In this document: piece by piece, positions 1 through 9,652 of the stretch
Position numbering within the stretch: position 1 is the first letter of the stretch
Layout of the letters: each line of letters starts with the position of its first letter
Assembly (NCBI GenBank): GCA_964481575.1
Contig: CAYZTR010000004.1
Coordinates: forward strand, 21,456-85,455
Source: UQRS01 sp964481575
GTDB taxonomy: Bacteria; Bacillota; Clostridia; Oscillospirales; Acutalibacteraceae
Direction of reading: 5' to 3'
Length of the DNA stretch: 64,000 nt
Notes under the pieces: generated by a model
Told to the model about the DNA's origin: nothing
The model's input: only the letters and a program-made list of their open reading frames with translations
The model's database searches: none
Program-made: the position numbers and the translations under genes

Positions 1-827
1 TCTCCGCTGTAGAAATGCTGGGCAGCATCGGCAACGGAGTGTTCCCCGACTTCAAGGGCAAGAAGGTCTGCATCATTGGCGGCGGCAATGTAGCCATGGA
101 CTGCACCCGGTCGGCCATCCGCTGCGGTGCGGATAAGGTTTCTATTGTTTACCGTCGTCGGGTAGATGATATGACCGCTCTGCCGGAGGAAGTACAGGGC
201 GCCATTGCGGAGGGCGCCGAAATGCTGGAGCTGTGCGCTCCCCTGCGGGTGGAAACCGATGGGCAAAACAATGTCACTGCCCTGTGGGTCTCCCCCAAAA
301 TGGTCAGCCGTATCCGGGACGGCCGTCCGGGCATTGCCGATTCCGGCAAAAATGAGGAACGGGTTCCCTGCGATGTGGTCATCGTCGCCGTAGGGCAGGC
401 CATTGAATCGAACTATTTTGCCGAGGAAGGCATTACGGTAGCCCGTGGGGTTATCAAAGCCGATGAATGGGCCGGCATTCCCGAGGCCCCCGGCGTCTTT
501 GCCGGCGGTGACTGCGTCACCGGTCCCGCCACCGTCATCCGTGCCATTGCCGCCGGAAAGGTAGCCGCCAATAACATTGATCAATACCTGGGCTTCCATC
601 ATAAAATCTCAGTGGATGTGGAGGTTCCCGCCCCCAATCTGGACGATAAGCATTACTGCGGCCGCGTCAACATGCGGGAACGCGCCCCTGAGGATCGGAA
701 ACATGATTTCAAGCTGATGGAATGCGGCATGAGTCTCAATGAAACTCTGCAGGAAGCAGGACGCTGTCTGCGGTGCGATCACTTCGGGCTTGGAAACTTC
801 AAGGGAGGACGGAAAAAAGAATGGTAA
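1..827 (+). CDS. NAD(P)-binding GltD-like flavoprotein (5' truncated by window edge)
   Basis: The C-terminal ~275 residues of an FAD/NAD(P) oxidoreductase of the glutamate-synthase small-subunit (GltD) type. The frame is open from base 3 and the true start lies upstream of the window. A second Rossmann motif (GGGNVAMD) near the beginning of the visible part marks the NAD(P) site. The stretch AGGDCVTGPATVIRAIAAGK matches the conserved FAD-contacting C-terminal block, and the tail carries a Cys-x-x-Cys pair (CLRC). The stop codon overlaps the start of the hydrogenase gene by 7 nt, so the two are translationally coupled. GltD-like subunits beside [FeFe]-hydrogenases usually pass electrons between NAD(P)H and the Fe-S relay; that role is inferred from context. 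Confidence 0.85.
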   Translation, partial: SAVEMLGSIGNGVFPDFKGKKVCIIGGGNVAMDCTRSAIRCGADKVSIVYRRRVDDMTALPEEVQGAIAEGAEMLELCAPLRVETDGQNNVTALWVSPKMVSRIRDGRPGIADSGKNEERVPCDVVIVAVGQAIESNYFAEEGITVARGVIKADEWAGIPEAPGVFAGGDCVTGPATVIRAIAAGKVAANNIDQYLGFHHKISVDVEVPAPNLDDKHYCGRVNMRERAPEDRKHDFKLMECGMSLNETLQEAGRCLRCDHFGLGNFKGGRKKEW

Positions 828-2578
828 ACATGAAGATCAATGGACGGGAATTTACCGTCCCGGATGGCTCCACCATTTTAGAGGCCACCAAGCTGGCCGG
901 TATGCCGGTCCCAACCCTGTGCTATTTGAAAGAGATCAACGAAATCGCCGCCTGCCGCGTCTGTGTGGTGGAAGTGGCAGGAATTGACCATCTTATCACC
1001 GCCTGCAACAATGTGGTGCGTGAGGGGATGGAGGTATTCACCAATACCCTGAAGGTGCGCCGGGCCCGGCGGACCAACATTGAGCTGATGCTGTCCCAGC
1101 ATCGGACCAACTGTCCCACCTGCAACCGCAGCGGTACTTGCCAATTGCAGAAAATTGCCAACAGTCTCAACTTCCTGGACGACGTCCATTACAAATATGA
1201 GCCTAAGCCCTTGGACTGGGATCTGGACTTCCCCCTGATCCGGGACGCTTCCAAATGTATCCATTGCATGCGCTGTGTTTCTTTCTGTGACAAGGTGCAG
1301 CGCCTGGGGGTCTGGGACATTGTCAACACCGGCTCTCATCAGGAAATCTATATTTCCGGCGGCCGGGATATTCACGAAACCGACTGTGCCCTGTGCGGCC
1401 AGTGCATCACCCACTGTCCCACCGCCGCCCTGCAGGAGCGGGACGACACTGCCAAGCTGTTCGGCGTCCACGGTGCCATTAACGATCCGGACAAGGTAGT
1501 TGTCGTGCAGGTGGCTCCGGCCGTCCGGGCTGCCTGGGGGGAGCGCTTCGGGCTGGCACCGGGAGTTGCCACGGAAAAGCGCATGGTAGCGGCTTTGAAA
1601 CGGTTAGGCTTTGACTATGTGTTCGATACCAACTTCACAGCAGACCTGACCATCATGGAAGAAGGTACCGAGTTCCTAAATCGCCTCAAAGAACCCACCA
1701 AGCACAAATGGCCCATGTTCACCTCCTGCTGTCCCGGCTGGGTGCGGTTTGTTAAATCCCAGTATCCTGAAATCGTGGAGAATCTGTCTACCGCCAAATC
1801 TCCCCAGCAAATGTTCGGGGCCATTGCCAAGAGTTATTTTGCCCAAAAGATCGGCGTGGAACCGGAAAATATCGTTTCCGTCTCCATCATGCCCTGCGTA
1901 GCCAAGAAGGCCGAAGCCGCCCTGTCCACCATGGCAGATGCCGGCGCCGGCCAGGATGTGGATATCTCCCTGACCACCCGGGAAATGTGCCGGATGATCG
2001 CTGCCGATCAGATCGATGTAGAGGGTCTGCCGGAAGAGGAGTTTGATTCTCCTCTGGGTACTGGCTCGGGCGCCGGCGTGATTTTCGGCGCTACCGGTGG
2101 CGTTATGGAAGCTGCTCTGCGTACCTGCTATGCCGTGGTTACCGGTAAAAATCCGGATGCGGATGCCTTCCAGGCGGTCCGGGGCATGGACGGTTGGAAG
2201 GAAGCCGACTTTGACCTGAATGACACCACGGTACATACCGCCGTAGTCAGCGGACTGGGCAACACCCGAAAGCTGCTGAACGCCTTGCAGCGGGGTGAGG
2301 TTTCCTATGACTTTGTAGAGGTCATGGCCTGTCCCGGCGGCTGTGCTGGCGGCGGCGGCCAGCCAATTCACTTTAATGAGGAGCACGCCGGAGACCGGGG
2401 CATGACCCTATATGAATATGACCGGAATAACACCCTGCGCTTCTCCCATGAAAACCCGGAGGTACAAGCTCTGTACAAGGAGTTCCTGGGTGAGCCCTGC
2501 GGTGAAAAATCTCACCATTTGCTTCACACCAATCACCAGGCCTGGCGGATGCCTCTGGCTCCCGAACGGGACGATTAA
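821..2578 (+). CDS. [FeFe]-hydrogenase, modular NuoG-like (group A)
   Basis: Catalyses H2 production or oxidation with electrons from ferredoxin or NAD(P)H in the cytoplasm. Domains in order: an N-terminal [2Fe-2S] ferredoxin (Cys34, 45, 48, 62), a His-Cys3 [4Fe-4S] site (His94, Cys98, 101, 107), two ferredoxin-type [4Fe-4S] sites (Cys146-156 and Cys189-199), then the H-cluster domain. That domain has L1 TSCCPGW (Cys303/304), L2 MPCVAKK (Cys359) and L3 MACPGGCAGGG (Cys504/508), followed by the small-subunit-like C-terminal region. All ligands are present at 585 residues. The start was set at ATG 821 because GGGAGGA ends 11 nt upstream. It is coupled to the GltD-like gene, which suggests an NAD(P)-linked, possibly bifurcating complex; further subunits would lie left of the window. 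Confidence 0.95.
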   Translation: MVNMKINGREFTVPDGSTILEATKLAGMPVPTLCYLKEINEIAACRVCVVEVAGIDHLITACNNVVREGMEVFTNTLKVRRARRTNIELMLSQHRTNCPTCNRSGTCQLQKIANSLNFLDDVHYKYEPKPLDWDLDFPLIRDASKCIHCMRCVSFCDKVQRLGVWDIVNTGSHQEIYISGGRDIHETDCALCGQCITHCPTAALQERDDTAKLFGVHGAINDPDKVVVVQVAPAVRAAWGERFGLAPGVATEKRMVAALKRLGFDYVFDTNFTADLTIMEEGTEFLNRLKEPTKHKWPMFTSCCPGWVRFVKSQYPEIVENLSTAKSPQQMFGAIAKSYFAQKIGVEPENIVSVSIMPCVAKKAEAALSTMADAGAGQDVDISLTTREMCRMIAADQIDVEGLPEEEFDSPLGTGSGAGVIFGATGGVMEAALRTCYAVVTGKNPDADAFQAVRGMDGWKEADFDLNDTTVHTAVVSGLGNTRKLLNALQRGEVSYDFVEVMACPGGCAGGGGQPIHFNEEHAGDRGMTLYEYDRNNTLRFSHENPEVQALYKEFLGEPCGEKSHHLLHTNHQAWRMPLAPERDD

Positions 2579-2590
2579 TTAACACAATGA

Positions 2591-2640
2591 AAAAGGACTG
2601 CCTCATCTTTGTTTGGTGAGGCAGTCCTTTTCTGCCTTTT
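2591..2640. terminator. Bidirectional rho-independent terminator
   Basis: A perfect 13-bp inverted repeat (arms AAAGGACTGCCTCA and its complement) with a short loop. T-rich tracts follow on both strands. It lies between the convergent hydrogenase gene and the TetM-like gene and can serve both. Confidence 0.85.
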
Positions 2641-4598
2641 TATAACGCCTGGCGAGCGTGGAGAATCCATTTGGCACGATCCCGGGGATCCACCCCACGG
2701 CGGGGGGCAGTGGCTTCTACTCCAGCAGGTGCATCGGCATAGTGAGAAAACCGTGCGGAGAAAACGCCCCGGCCGCCGGTAACCGACGCAAAAGCCGTTG
2801 GAAAATCCAGACTTTCTGCCACCGGCATTTCCCCTTCCAGGGTGAAGCGCTCCCCAGCCGCACCTGGACTGTCAAATACCGCGCGGCGGGCCACCAGAAG
2901 ACTGATGGTCTTGCCCAAGGCTTCAGCCGGGCCGGTGAGCCGAATGGCATAGATGGGCTCCAGCAGCTTGGTGCCGCAATGTTCCAGGCCATTCATAATG
3001 CCCATGGGGGTGGCCACAAAAAAATCCAGAGGATGGGTGTGCTCCAAATGATGCTCCCCGTCTATAAGGGTCACCTTCAAATCGGTAACCTCCCAGCCAT
3101 AAAGCCCCTGCTCCAGAGCACGGGGTACCGCTGTCGCCACATGATTGCGGTAACGCTGTAGCAAACGCCGTTCCGGCACAACGCAGTCATATTGTAGGCC
3201 GCTGCCTCTGGGCAGCGGCTCCATGCGAAACCAAACCTTTGCCCAGCAAGGCTTGGGCATGGTATAAATTTCCACGCCCTCCCCCGCCTTACAAAGGGTT
3301 TCTTTATAAATCACCGATGCTTCCGAAAAAGTCACAGACAAACCGTACCGGTCCCGCAGAAGGATCTCCAAAATCTCCAGCTGCATTCGGCCGGTAATTC
3401 GGATGTGGAGTTCTTCCTTTTCGGGAATCCAGAGAACATCCAGAAAGGGATCCTCGTCACTCAATTCCTGCAGTGCCGCCAACAGCGGCATCCGTTCCTC
3501 GGCTATGGCAGGCAGTACCTGTACCGTCAGTAAGGGCTGGGTCATGGAATAGGTGCGGTTCGGCGGTTCCACCCGCCCCAGAAAATCCCCGGCCTTCACC
3601 GAGGACAGACCGTACAACGCGCCGGATTCCCCGGCCGTCAGCTCCCCCAGATCCTGCTTTTGCCTACCCAGCACCCGGCGGATTTGGGTCACCTTTTCCT
3701 CCTGATCGGCACGGCGGAGATAGACGCTGTCCCGATTCCGAACACAGCCGGAAAACAGCCGGACAAAGGCCACCTTCCCCATGCCTTTCTCATGCTCCAC
3801 CTTATAGACTTGGGCGCAGAAAGGGCCGTCTGTATCGGCGGACGCAGCAGGAAACCAGTCGTTGAGACAATCCAGCAGCACCTCTACCGAAAGTCCCAAT
3901 TTGGAGGCACCGAACACCACTGGCACAATCCGCCGTCCAGCCACGCCCCGCCGGATGGCGGACTGCAATGTGTCCGGCGCCACCCGGCCGGAGTCCAGAT
4001 AGGTTTCCAGGATGGACTCCTCCACCCCGGCCGCCGCCGTCACCAGCCGTTCCAAATAAGCCGGATCTTCTAATCCGTGGCATGGGGCGGCAACCGATTC
4101 ACTGCCCTCTCCATTGGGAGGATTTACCGCCAAAGGTTCCCATCCCATGGGTGACAGCAGCCGGGTTAAATGGGCCAACACAGCAACACTGTCACTGCCT
4201 GCCCGGTCAATTTTATTGATAAACACAGCAAAAGGCAATTTCAGGGTGTGAAAGGCCTCCAGCAGCACTTCGGTTTGGGCTTGTACCCCTTCCACCGCCG
4301 ACACCACCAGAACGGCGGCATCCAGCACCGACAGACTCCGCTCCACCTGGCCGGAAAAATCCACATGTCCCGGCGTATCAATCAGGAAAAAGCGGGTATC
4401 CCGCCAGGTCAAATCGGTGGCGGCTGCCTGAACTGTAATCCCTCTGGATTGCTCCACCGGGAGCCAGTCAGTCTGGGTAGTACCCGAATCCACACTGCCC
4501 GCCGTACGCACTGCTCCACTGGCATATAGCATTTGCTCCGTCAGGGTGGTTTTCCCAGCATCCACATGGGCCACGAGGCCCAAGTTCATTGTTTTCAT
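2640..4598 (-). CDS. TetM/TetW-family ribosomal protection-like GTPase
   Basis: An EF-G-related translation GTPase of 652 residues, close to the ~640 of Tet(M). The N-terminus carries AHVDAGKTT (P-loop), DTPGHVDF (G3) and NKID (G4), followed by EF-G-like domains II-V. Family members remove tetracycline from the ribosomal A site, but many gut Clostridia carry chromosomal relatives with no proven resistance phenotype. Resistance is therefore possible, not shown. The start at 4598 was chosen because it aligns with the Tet(M) N-terminus and has GAGAGGG 5 nt upstream; a longer frame would overlap adeC. It lies 10 nt downstream of adenine deaminase and is probably co-transcribed with it. No mobile-element genes flank it. 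Confidence 0.8.
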   Translation of the reverse strand: MKTMNLGLVAHVDAGKTTLTEQMLYASGAVRTAGSVDSGTTQTDWLPVEQSRGITVQAAATDLTWRDTRFFLIDTPGHVDFSGQVERSLSVLDAAVLVVSAVEGVQAQTEVLLEAFHTLKLPFAVFINKIDRAGSDSVAVLAHLTRLLSPMGWEPLAVNPPNGEGSESVAAPCHGLEDPAYLERLVTAAAGVEESILETYLDSGRVAPDTLQSAIRRGVAGRRIVPVVFGASKLGLSVEVLLDCLNDWFPAASADTDGPFCAQVYKVEHEKGMGKVAFVRLFSGCVRNRDSVYLRRADQEEKVTQIRRVLGRQKQDLGELTAGESGALYGLSSVKAGDFLGRVEPPNRTYSMTQPLLTVQVLPAIAEERMPLLAALQELSDEDPFLDVLWIPEKEELHIRITGRMQLEILEILLRDRYGLSVTFSEASVIYKETLCKAGEGVEIYTMPKPCWAKVWFRMEPLPRGSGLQYDCVVPERRLLQRYRNHVATAVPRALEQGLYGWEVTDLKVTLIDGEHHLEHTHPLDFFVATPMGIMNGLEHCGTKLLEPIYAIRLTGPAEALGKTISLLVARRAVFDSPGAAGERFTLEGEMPVAESLDFPTAFASVTGGRGVFSARFSHYADAPAGVEATAPRRGVDPRDRAKWILHARQAL

Positions 4599-4608
4599 AC
4601 GCGCCCTC

Positions 4609-6258
4609 TCAATGGATAAAAGAAAAGGCATTTACATCAAAAAGTCCACTGTCACAAAGACGAAGTTCGGGGATCACCAGCAGGGGCAAAAAGCCCAGGA
4701 TCATCAGAAGCTTGCCGCCGTCCCCGTCCAGCTGGGCCACTGCTGCCAACACCTGTTCCTGATCGGCCAGGACCTGTTCCACCGGTGCATCGGTCATGAG
4801 ACCTCCCACCGGCAGTGCCAGCTTGGCCAGGCATTTTCCCTGCTTCACCACAGCAATACCACCGTCCCGACCCAGCGCTTCCACTGCCAGGTGCATATCG
4901 GCGTCACTGTCTCCCATGACGATGATGTTATGGGAATCGTGACCAATGGACTGGGCAATGGCACCGTCGGCAATGTGAATTCCCTTTACAAAGGCCCGGC
5001 CGATATTGCCGCTGGCCTGATAACGTTCTATCACAGCCAAATGGTTCAGTCCCTCTCCTGAGGGCAGATAGGTCTTTGCCGTCCGTAAGGTATCGGGAAC
5101 AATTTCAATGACCGGAACTTTGGGGTCAAATTCCCGGGTCAGATCCCCAGGCTGCAAAGAGCGAATGTTCACCGTATTCCGCACTGCAGGATCCGCCACA
5201 GGCGTCACATCAAACAGGGCCTTGCCTTTCTCGGCCACCAGCCGCCCCTTCTTATACACCTGCAAAATTCCAGTCTCATCACAAACCACCAGGTCGGCCT
5301 GATAGCCGGGGGTAATGGCCCCCACTTTCTCCAGGCCATGGCACTGGGCCACATGAAGCGTGGCCATGGCCAGAGCCATTTCCGGCGCCAGGCCGGCGGC
5401 AATGGCTACCCGGAGACAATCCAAGATGCTGCCATGCGCCAGCAGATCATCAATATGCTTGTCATCGGTACAAAAGGCAAACCGGGTGCAATTCTTCGCC
5501 GTCACAGCAGGCAACAGATTCACAATATCCTTGGACACAGTACCCTCCCGCAGCAGAATATACATCCCCAGCCGCACCTTTTCTGCGGCCTCCTCCGGAG
5601 TAACACTTTCGTGATCGTTGCCGATTCCGGTACCAATATAGGCCCCCAGATCATTGCCGGTGAGAGTAGGGGCATGGCCATCTATGCGGCCGGTGGCCTC
5701 CAGCTTTCCCAGCACTTCCGGATCCTTTCCCAGAAGTCCGGGATAATTCATCATTTCTCCCAAACCGTGATACTTCCCGGTTTGCATGAGCCGGACGGTA
5801 TCAGCGGCCGTCAAACTACAACCGGCATGCTCAAAGGGGGTAGACGGTACACAGGATGGCAACATCCAGCGAAATTCCAGAGGCACACTTTCCCCTGACT
5901 TGCGCATAAATTCCAAGCCTGCTTCCCCACAGGCATTGGTAATCTCATGGGGATCGGCCACCACGGTGGTAACTCCATGAGGCATGGCCACCTGTGCATA
6001 ACGATCCGGCGTCAGATAGGAGGATTCCACATGCATGTGTCCGTCAATGAAACCGGGCAGCAAAAATTGACGCGACAGATCCAATTCCTGCCGGCCGGTA
6101 TACTGTCCTACTCCAACGATGGTGTCCCCCTCCACCGCCACATCAGCGGTAAAGAAGGTTTGATTAAAAGCGTCAAAAACCCTGGCATGCTTCAGCACCA
6201 GCTCTGCCGGTTTTTCTCCCCGGGCTAATGCAACAAACTCCTGCTTGGATATGGACAT
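4609..6258 (-). CDS. adeC: Adenine deaminase
   Basis: Converts adenine to hypoxanthine and ammonia (purine salvage). A 549-residue amidohydrolase-superfamily protein. The metal-binding GHMHVESS motif follows LPGFID, DPHEITNACG lies downstream, and the C-terminal AdeC domain includes the GHDSHNI segment. The start at 6258 has GGAGGAATT directly upstream. A canonical promoter lies at 6302-6330. It is the first gene of a two-gene unit with the TetM-like GTPase, and the pairing has no obvious functional logic. Confidence 0.93.
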   Translation of the reverse strand: MSISKQEFVALARGEKPAELVLKHARVFDAFNQTFFTADVAVEGDTIVGVGQYTGRQELDLSRQFLLPGFIDGHMHVESSYLTPDRYAQVAMPHGVTTVVADPHEITNACGEAGLEFMRKSGESVPLEFRWMLPSCVPSTPFEHAGCSLTAADTVRLMQTGKYHGLGEMMNYPGLLGKDPEVLGKLEATGRIDGHAPTLTGNDLGAYIGTGIGNDHESVTPEEAAEKVRLGMYILLREGTVSKDIVNLLPAVTAKNCTRFAFCTDDKHIDDLLAHGSILDCLRVAIAAGLAPEMALAMATLHVAQCHGLEKVGAITPGYQADLVVCDETGILQVYKKGRLVAEKGKALFDVTPVADPAVRNTVNIRSLQPGDLTREFDPKVPVIEIVPDTLRTAKTYLPSGEGLNHLAVIERYQASGNIGRAFVKGIHIADGAIAQSIGHDSHNIIVMGDSDADMHLAVEALGRDGGIAVVKQGKCLAKLALPVGGLMTDAPVEQVLADQEQVLAAVAQLDGDGGKLLMILGFLPLLVIPELRLCDSGLFDVNAFSFIH

Positions 6259-6301
6259 ACAAATTCCTCCTATCGGGGCATCCCCCGGAATATTCGCTTT
6301 C

Positions 6302-6330
6302 ATTCTACATCATTTTGCCCCCCGCTTCAA
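6302..6330 (-). promoter_or_regulatory. SigmaA-type promoter of adeC
   Basis: TTGAAG (6330-6325), a 17-nt spacer and TAGAAT (6307-6302), read on the minus strand. The leader to adeC is about 40 nt. Confidence 0.6.
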
Positions 6331-6365
6331 GGGGGAAGACAGAAAAAGCCCACACACCACGGCGC

Positions 6366-6406
6366 AAAAAAAGGCCGCCTCACCAACCCGGTGAAGACGA
6401 CCTTTT
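6366..6406 (-). terminator. Terminator downstream of the left dockerin gene
   Basis: A hairpin with arms of about 15 nt, several G-U pairs and one bulge, followed on the minus strand by seven T. It lies between the stop at 6484 and the adeC promoter. Confidence 0.7.
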
Positions 6407-6483
6407 TCAGTGATATCAAAATTTTCTTCCGCAGTCACACCACATGGACCGCTGCACCAAAGGATCCCTGTATCAAAGAATTC

Positions 6484-9400
6484 TTACTGGGCTTGACTCA
6501 AAATGGCTTTCCGCAGCAGCACCACATCGGTAACAGACAGGCTGCCGTCCTCATTCAAATCCCCCAAAGGACAGTCGGCGGCATCGGTACCGGCCAGGAT
6601 GGCTTTCCGCAGCAGTACCACGTCAGTAACAGACAGGTTGCCGTCTCCGCTGATATCCCCCGGCAAACCCACCACCGGTGGATCCTCATCATCAGGCAGC
6701 TGCGCAAAGGTTTCCTCTGCAGCAGTCAACACCGCGTAATTGGACACCAGTAGCTTCTGCAAATCAGACAAACCGTCATAAGCGGCACGGGTCACGGCCA
6801 GCGCATCAGCGCTGTCTTTTGTGATTTCACCAAGGGCATCAATCTGCTGCTCCACAGCTTCCATGGCAGCATGATCCTCTGCGGTAGCCACAGTAATGTT
6901 CTGGCTGTTATAAATCGCCGAAACTTGATCCGCCGTAATACTGGAAGCGGTAAAGCCCATTTCCTCCAGGGTGGCGCACTGCTTTCCATTGATCTCGATG
7001 TTGTCAAAAACCACATTGGAAACATAGTAATCCTTACCCTCGTAGGTAGTACCTTGCAGCTTTGCGTAGGACGGATTGCTGCACCAAACCTTCACATTCT
7101 TGACTACGATATCGCGGATGTCACCATAATACCCGTTCTTATGGTTGGCGCCATACTGGATAAAGAAGGTGGCCCAGGCTCTGTTATCATCATTGCTGAA
7201 GCTGATGTTTTCCACATCAATATTCTCAAACCGCACGTTGTAAATATCATGGTCGACGGTGTCGCCGTTCTGCTTATGGTGAATGCCGATACCGACGGAG
7301 CAGTCATAGGCCACGCAGTTCTGAAACAGGATGTCATGCTGGTCATAAGCAAAGCCCTGGCCGCATTTGAAGCCATAGCAAATGGACCAACCAATGCAAT
7401 CCTCAAAAGTAACGTTAGACAGCTCTTTTGCCGGGCCGGAACCATAGCCTGTCAGGCTGGCACCCTCGCCGTAGACATAGGTTTTGGTAGAGAAAGTATC
7501 GTCCAGGTTGATGCACAGGGCATGCTGCACCGTGACGTTCTGGCTGCCCACCACGTCGATGCCGTCATCCTCGCCGCATCTTGTGGTATTCAGCACCTTG
7601 AAATTTCGGAAGGTACAGTTCTCCGACCAAACGGGGATCACCGACCACATGCTGGAATCCCGATAGGTCACACCATCACTAAGGAAATGATTCACCGAAC
7701 GGATCACCAACAGATCCACACAGAAGCCATTGGCATACATATTGTAGCCGTTGCCGTCCACAGTACCCCGGCCGGTGACAGAGATGTTTTCCCCATGATC
7801 CTGGGTATACAGCAGGAAGGTCATTGGCTTGCTCTTGTTGGCAAAGGTCTCAAAGGCCTTGTAATCGGTGGTAGCCCGCAGCACAGCGCCACCCTCCAGA
7901 TACAAGGTAGTGTTGGACAGCAACTGGAAGTTATCCAGGGAGTAAACACCGGCAGGTACATACACCACACCGGGCGCGTTGCCTTCCACAGCACCGTAAG
8001 CAGCGGCATCCGCCATGGCTTTGTCAAAATTGGGGGTAGAATTGTACGCCCCTGTGGCATCTGCCTCATAATCCATTACATTGAAAACACCTTGGCCGGA
8101 AGAGGCAGGTACATCGGTCTCGGCCGGATCGGCGGTGATAACCAAACGGCGGCCGGTGCCGTTAAATTGCAGAATCAAATATTCGCTCTCCTGAATGGAG
8201 AAGGTCACATTGTCACCGTTGATGACAGCGGGAATGGCCAGCTTCCGGGGAGAAATAACACAGGAGGTAATGGCCTGATTGTAAGTAACGGTGATCTCCA
8301 CAGGTTCCCCCTCTGTCATGGAGAACTGGGCATAATCATATAGGTCGCAGTAATCCACCACTGGAACCTTAACCCCATCAGCGGTCACCAAGAAGCGGGA
8401 GGATTCCTGATAGACACTGTATAAGGGGTAGGCGGTTACCTTGTCAGAGGAAGCTGCCGGCACGATTTGCTCATAAGCCTCTCCCTCATAATCATAGATC
8501 GCGTTGGGATCATCCAGCAGGAATCGGAAAATATTCAACTTATAGGTGCCAGAGGTGCCGGGCGCAAACATTTCAAAAGTGATGGTGTTGGCACCAGCCA
8601 CAAAGTCATAGGTACCTAAAACGCCGTTGGAATACCGAACATCGGGGTTTCCGGCAGAATCAAAGGTTTCCGACAGCTTCACACCGTTCAGACAAACATA
8701 GGCCTTCCCCACTGATTCGTGCGCGCGGTAATCTATGGTCAGCTCATAAGTGCCGGCCTCCTCCACCCAAATGACAAAGGCAGCCTTTTGGCCAGCCGCG
8801 CTGCCCTCAAAACGGGCAAAAGGCACGCCATCCTTCTTTTGCGCATTGACAAAATCCTCGTCAGAATTGGCAGCATCCTCCGCTTCAATGGCGTCATAGC
8901 ACAGGGTGGCGCCGTCCAGCGTTGCCTTGGCGCCTGTAAATTCAACCGGATCCGAATCAGGTTCCGGGGCGGTCTCACCGCTGGTAGGAACAAACTCGAA
9001 ATAGTCCACAGTAAAGGCGGGGGTTGCATCGCCCAAATCCGTCAAGGTAAAGCGAACGGTATCAGAACCGTCCGCCTTCAGTATCACGGTTCCTACCTTG
9101 ACCCGCTTCATAGTATTGGCCGCATTGGCAGACCCATTTACGGTGACCCCGCCCTTCTGAGAAATCTCACCCAGGGCTTCTTCGCCGTTCACCGACACCG
9201 CCACGGTAGAATAACTCAACTCATTGGGACGGAAATTCCAGTAAAGGTCATAGTCTCCGGCCTCCAAGCCATCAGTCGCCGGAACGGTATACTCAATATA
9301 GCCGCCGAGGCCGCCGGAACGGAAATAGGCCAGCTTATTGGAAATCTCCCCGGCAATCCCAGTAGTGCTTAAACTCAGACTCCAAGCCCAGGTGCCCAAG

Positions 9401-9567
9401 GCATTGGACGTTTCCACCGTATTGCCGTTGGAATCCACAGCCACAAAAGAGGTGGACTCTCCCTCAAAGCGATAGGCGGCGGTGTCTGCAGAGACACACA
9501 CAACAGAGAACATGGATACCGCCAGCATCAACGCCAACACCAGCGCAAGGCAACGTTTCATTCGCAT
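6484..9567 (-). CDS. Secreted multimodular beta-helix glycosidase-like protein with C-terminal dockerin
   Basis: A 1027-residue exported protein. Residues 1-27 are a signal peptide (MRMKR n-region, hydrophobic core, VSA-DT cleavage region). Two beta-sandwich, CBM-like modules follow at about 28-200 and 215-365; the second contains DYRAHESVGKA. A right-handed beta-helix domain at about 530-900 has GVVYVPAGVY, GRGTVDGNGYN, EDDGID and LDD blocks resembling the acidic motifs of GH28/GH49 polysaccharide hydrolases. A ~50-residue helical module follows, then a type I dockerin (968-1027) with two Ca2+ loops of the DxNxDGxxxxxD type. A role in plant or mucosal polysaccharide breakdown on a cellulosome-like complex is inferred. 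AGGAGA lies 6 nt before ATG 9567. It is a tandem paralogue of the gene to its right. The substrate is unknown. Confidence 0.85.
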   Translation of the reverse strand: MRMKRCLALVLALMLAVSMFSVVCVSADTAAYRFEGESTSFVAVDSNGNTVETSNALGTWAWSLSLSTTGIAGEISNKLAYFRSGGLGGYIEYTVPATDGLEAGDYDLYWNFRPNELSYSTVAVSVNGEEALGEISQKGGVTVNGSANAANTMKRVKVGTVILKADGSDTVRFTLTDLGDATPAFTVDYFEFVPTSGETAPEPDSDPVEFTGAKATLDGATLCYDAIEAEDAANSDEDFVNAQKKDGVPFARFEGSAAGQKAAFVIWVEEAGTYELTIDYRAHESVGKAYVCLNGVKLSETFDSAGNPDVRYSNGVLGTYDFVAGANTITFEMFAPGTSGTYKLNIFRFLLDDPNAIYDYEGEAYEQIVPAASSDKVTAYPLYSVYQESSRFLVTADGVKVPVVDYCDLYDYAQFSMTEGEPVEITVTYNQAITSCVISPRKLAIPAVINGDNVTFSIQESEYLILQFNGTGRRLVITADPAETDVPASSGQGVFNVMDYEADATGAYNSTPNFDKAMADAAAYGAVEGNAPGVVYVPAGVYSLDNFQLLSNTTLYLEGGAVLRATTDYKAFETFANKSKPMTFLLYTQDHGENISVTGRGTVDGNGYNMYANGFCVDLLVIRSVNHFLSDGVTYRDSSMWSVIPVWSENCTFRNFKVLNTTRCGEDDGIDVVGSQNVTVQHALCINLDDTFSTKTYVYGEGASLTGYGSGPAKELSNVTFEDCIGWSICYGFKCGQGFAYDQHDILFQNCVAYDCSVGIGIHHKQNGDTVDHDIYNVRFENIDVENISFSNDDNRAWATFFIQYGANHKNGYYGDIRDIVVKNVKVWCSNPSYAKLQGTTYEGKDYYVSNVVFDNIEINGKQCATLEEMGFTASSITADQVSAIYNSQNITVATAEDHAAMEAVEQQIDALGEITKDSADALAVTRAAYDGLSDLQKLLVSNYAVLTAAEETFAQLPDDEDPPVVGLPGDISGDGNLSVTDVVLLRKAILAGTDAADCPLGDLNEDGSLSVTDVVLLRKAILSQAQ

Positions 9568-9612
9568 AGATTTTCTCCTTTCGTTTCTGGCAGTTCTTCC
9601 CGCAAAAGGAAT

Positions 9613-9647
9613 AAAATGCAGGGGGACGAAAACCACCCCTGCATTTT
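9613..9647 (-). terminator. Terminator between the two dockerin genes
   Basis: A perfect 12-bp inverted repeat (AAAATGCAGGGG and its complement) begins 5 nt after the stop of the 1281-residue gene. On the minus strand it is followed by a T-rich run. It may reduce transcription into the downstream paralogue. Confidence 0.65.
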
Positions 9648-9652
9648 ACTAA

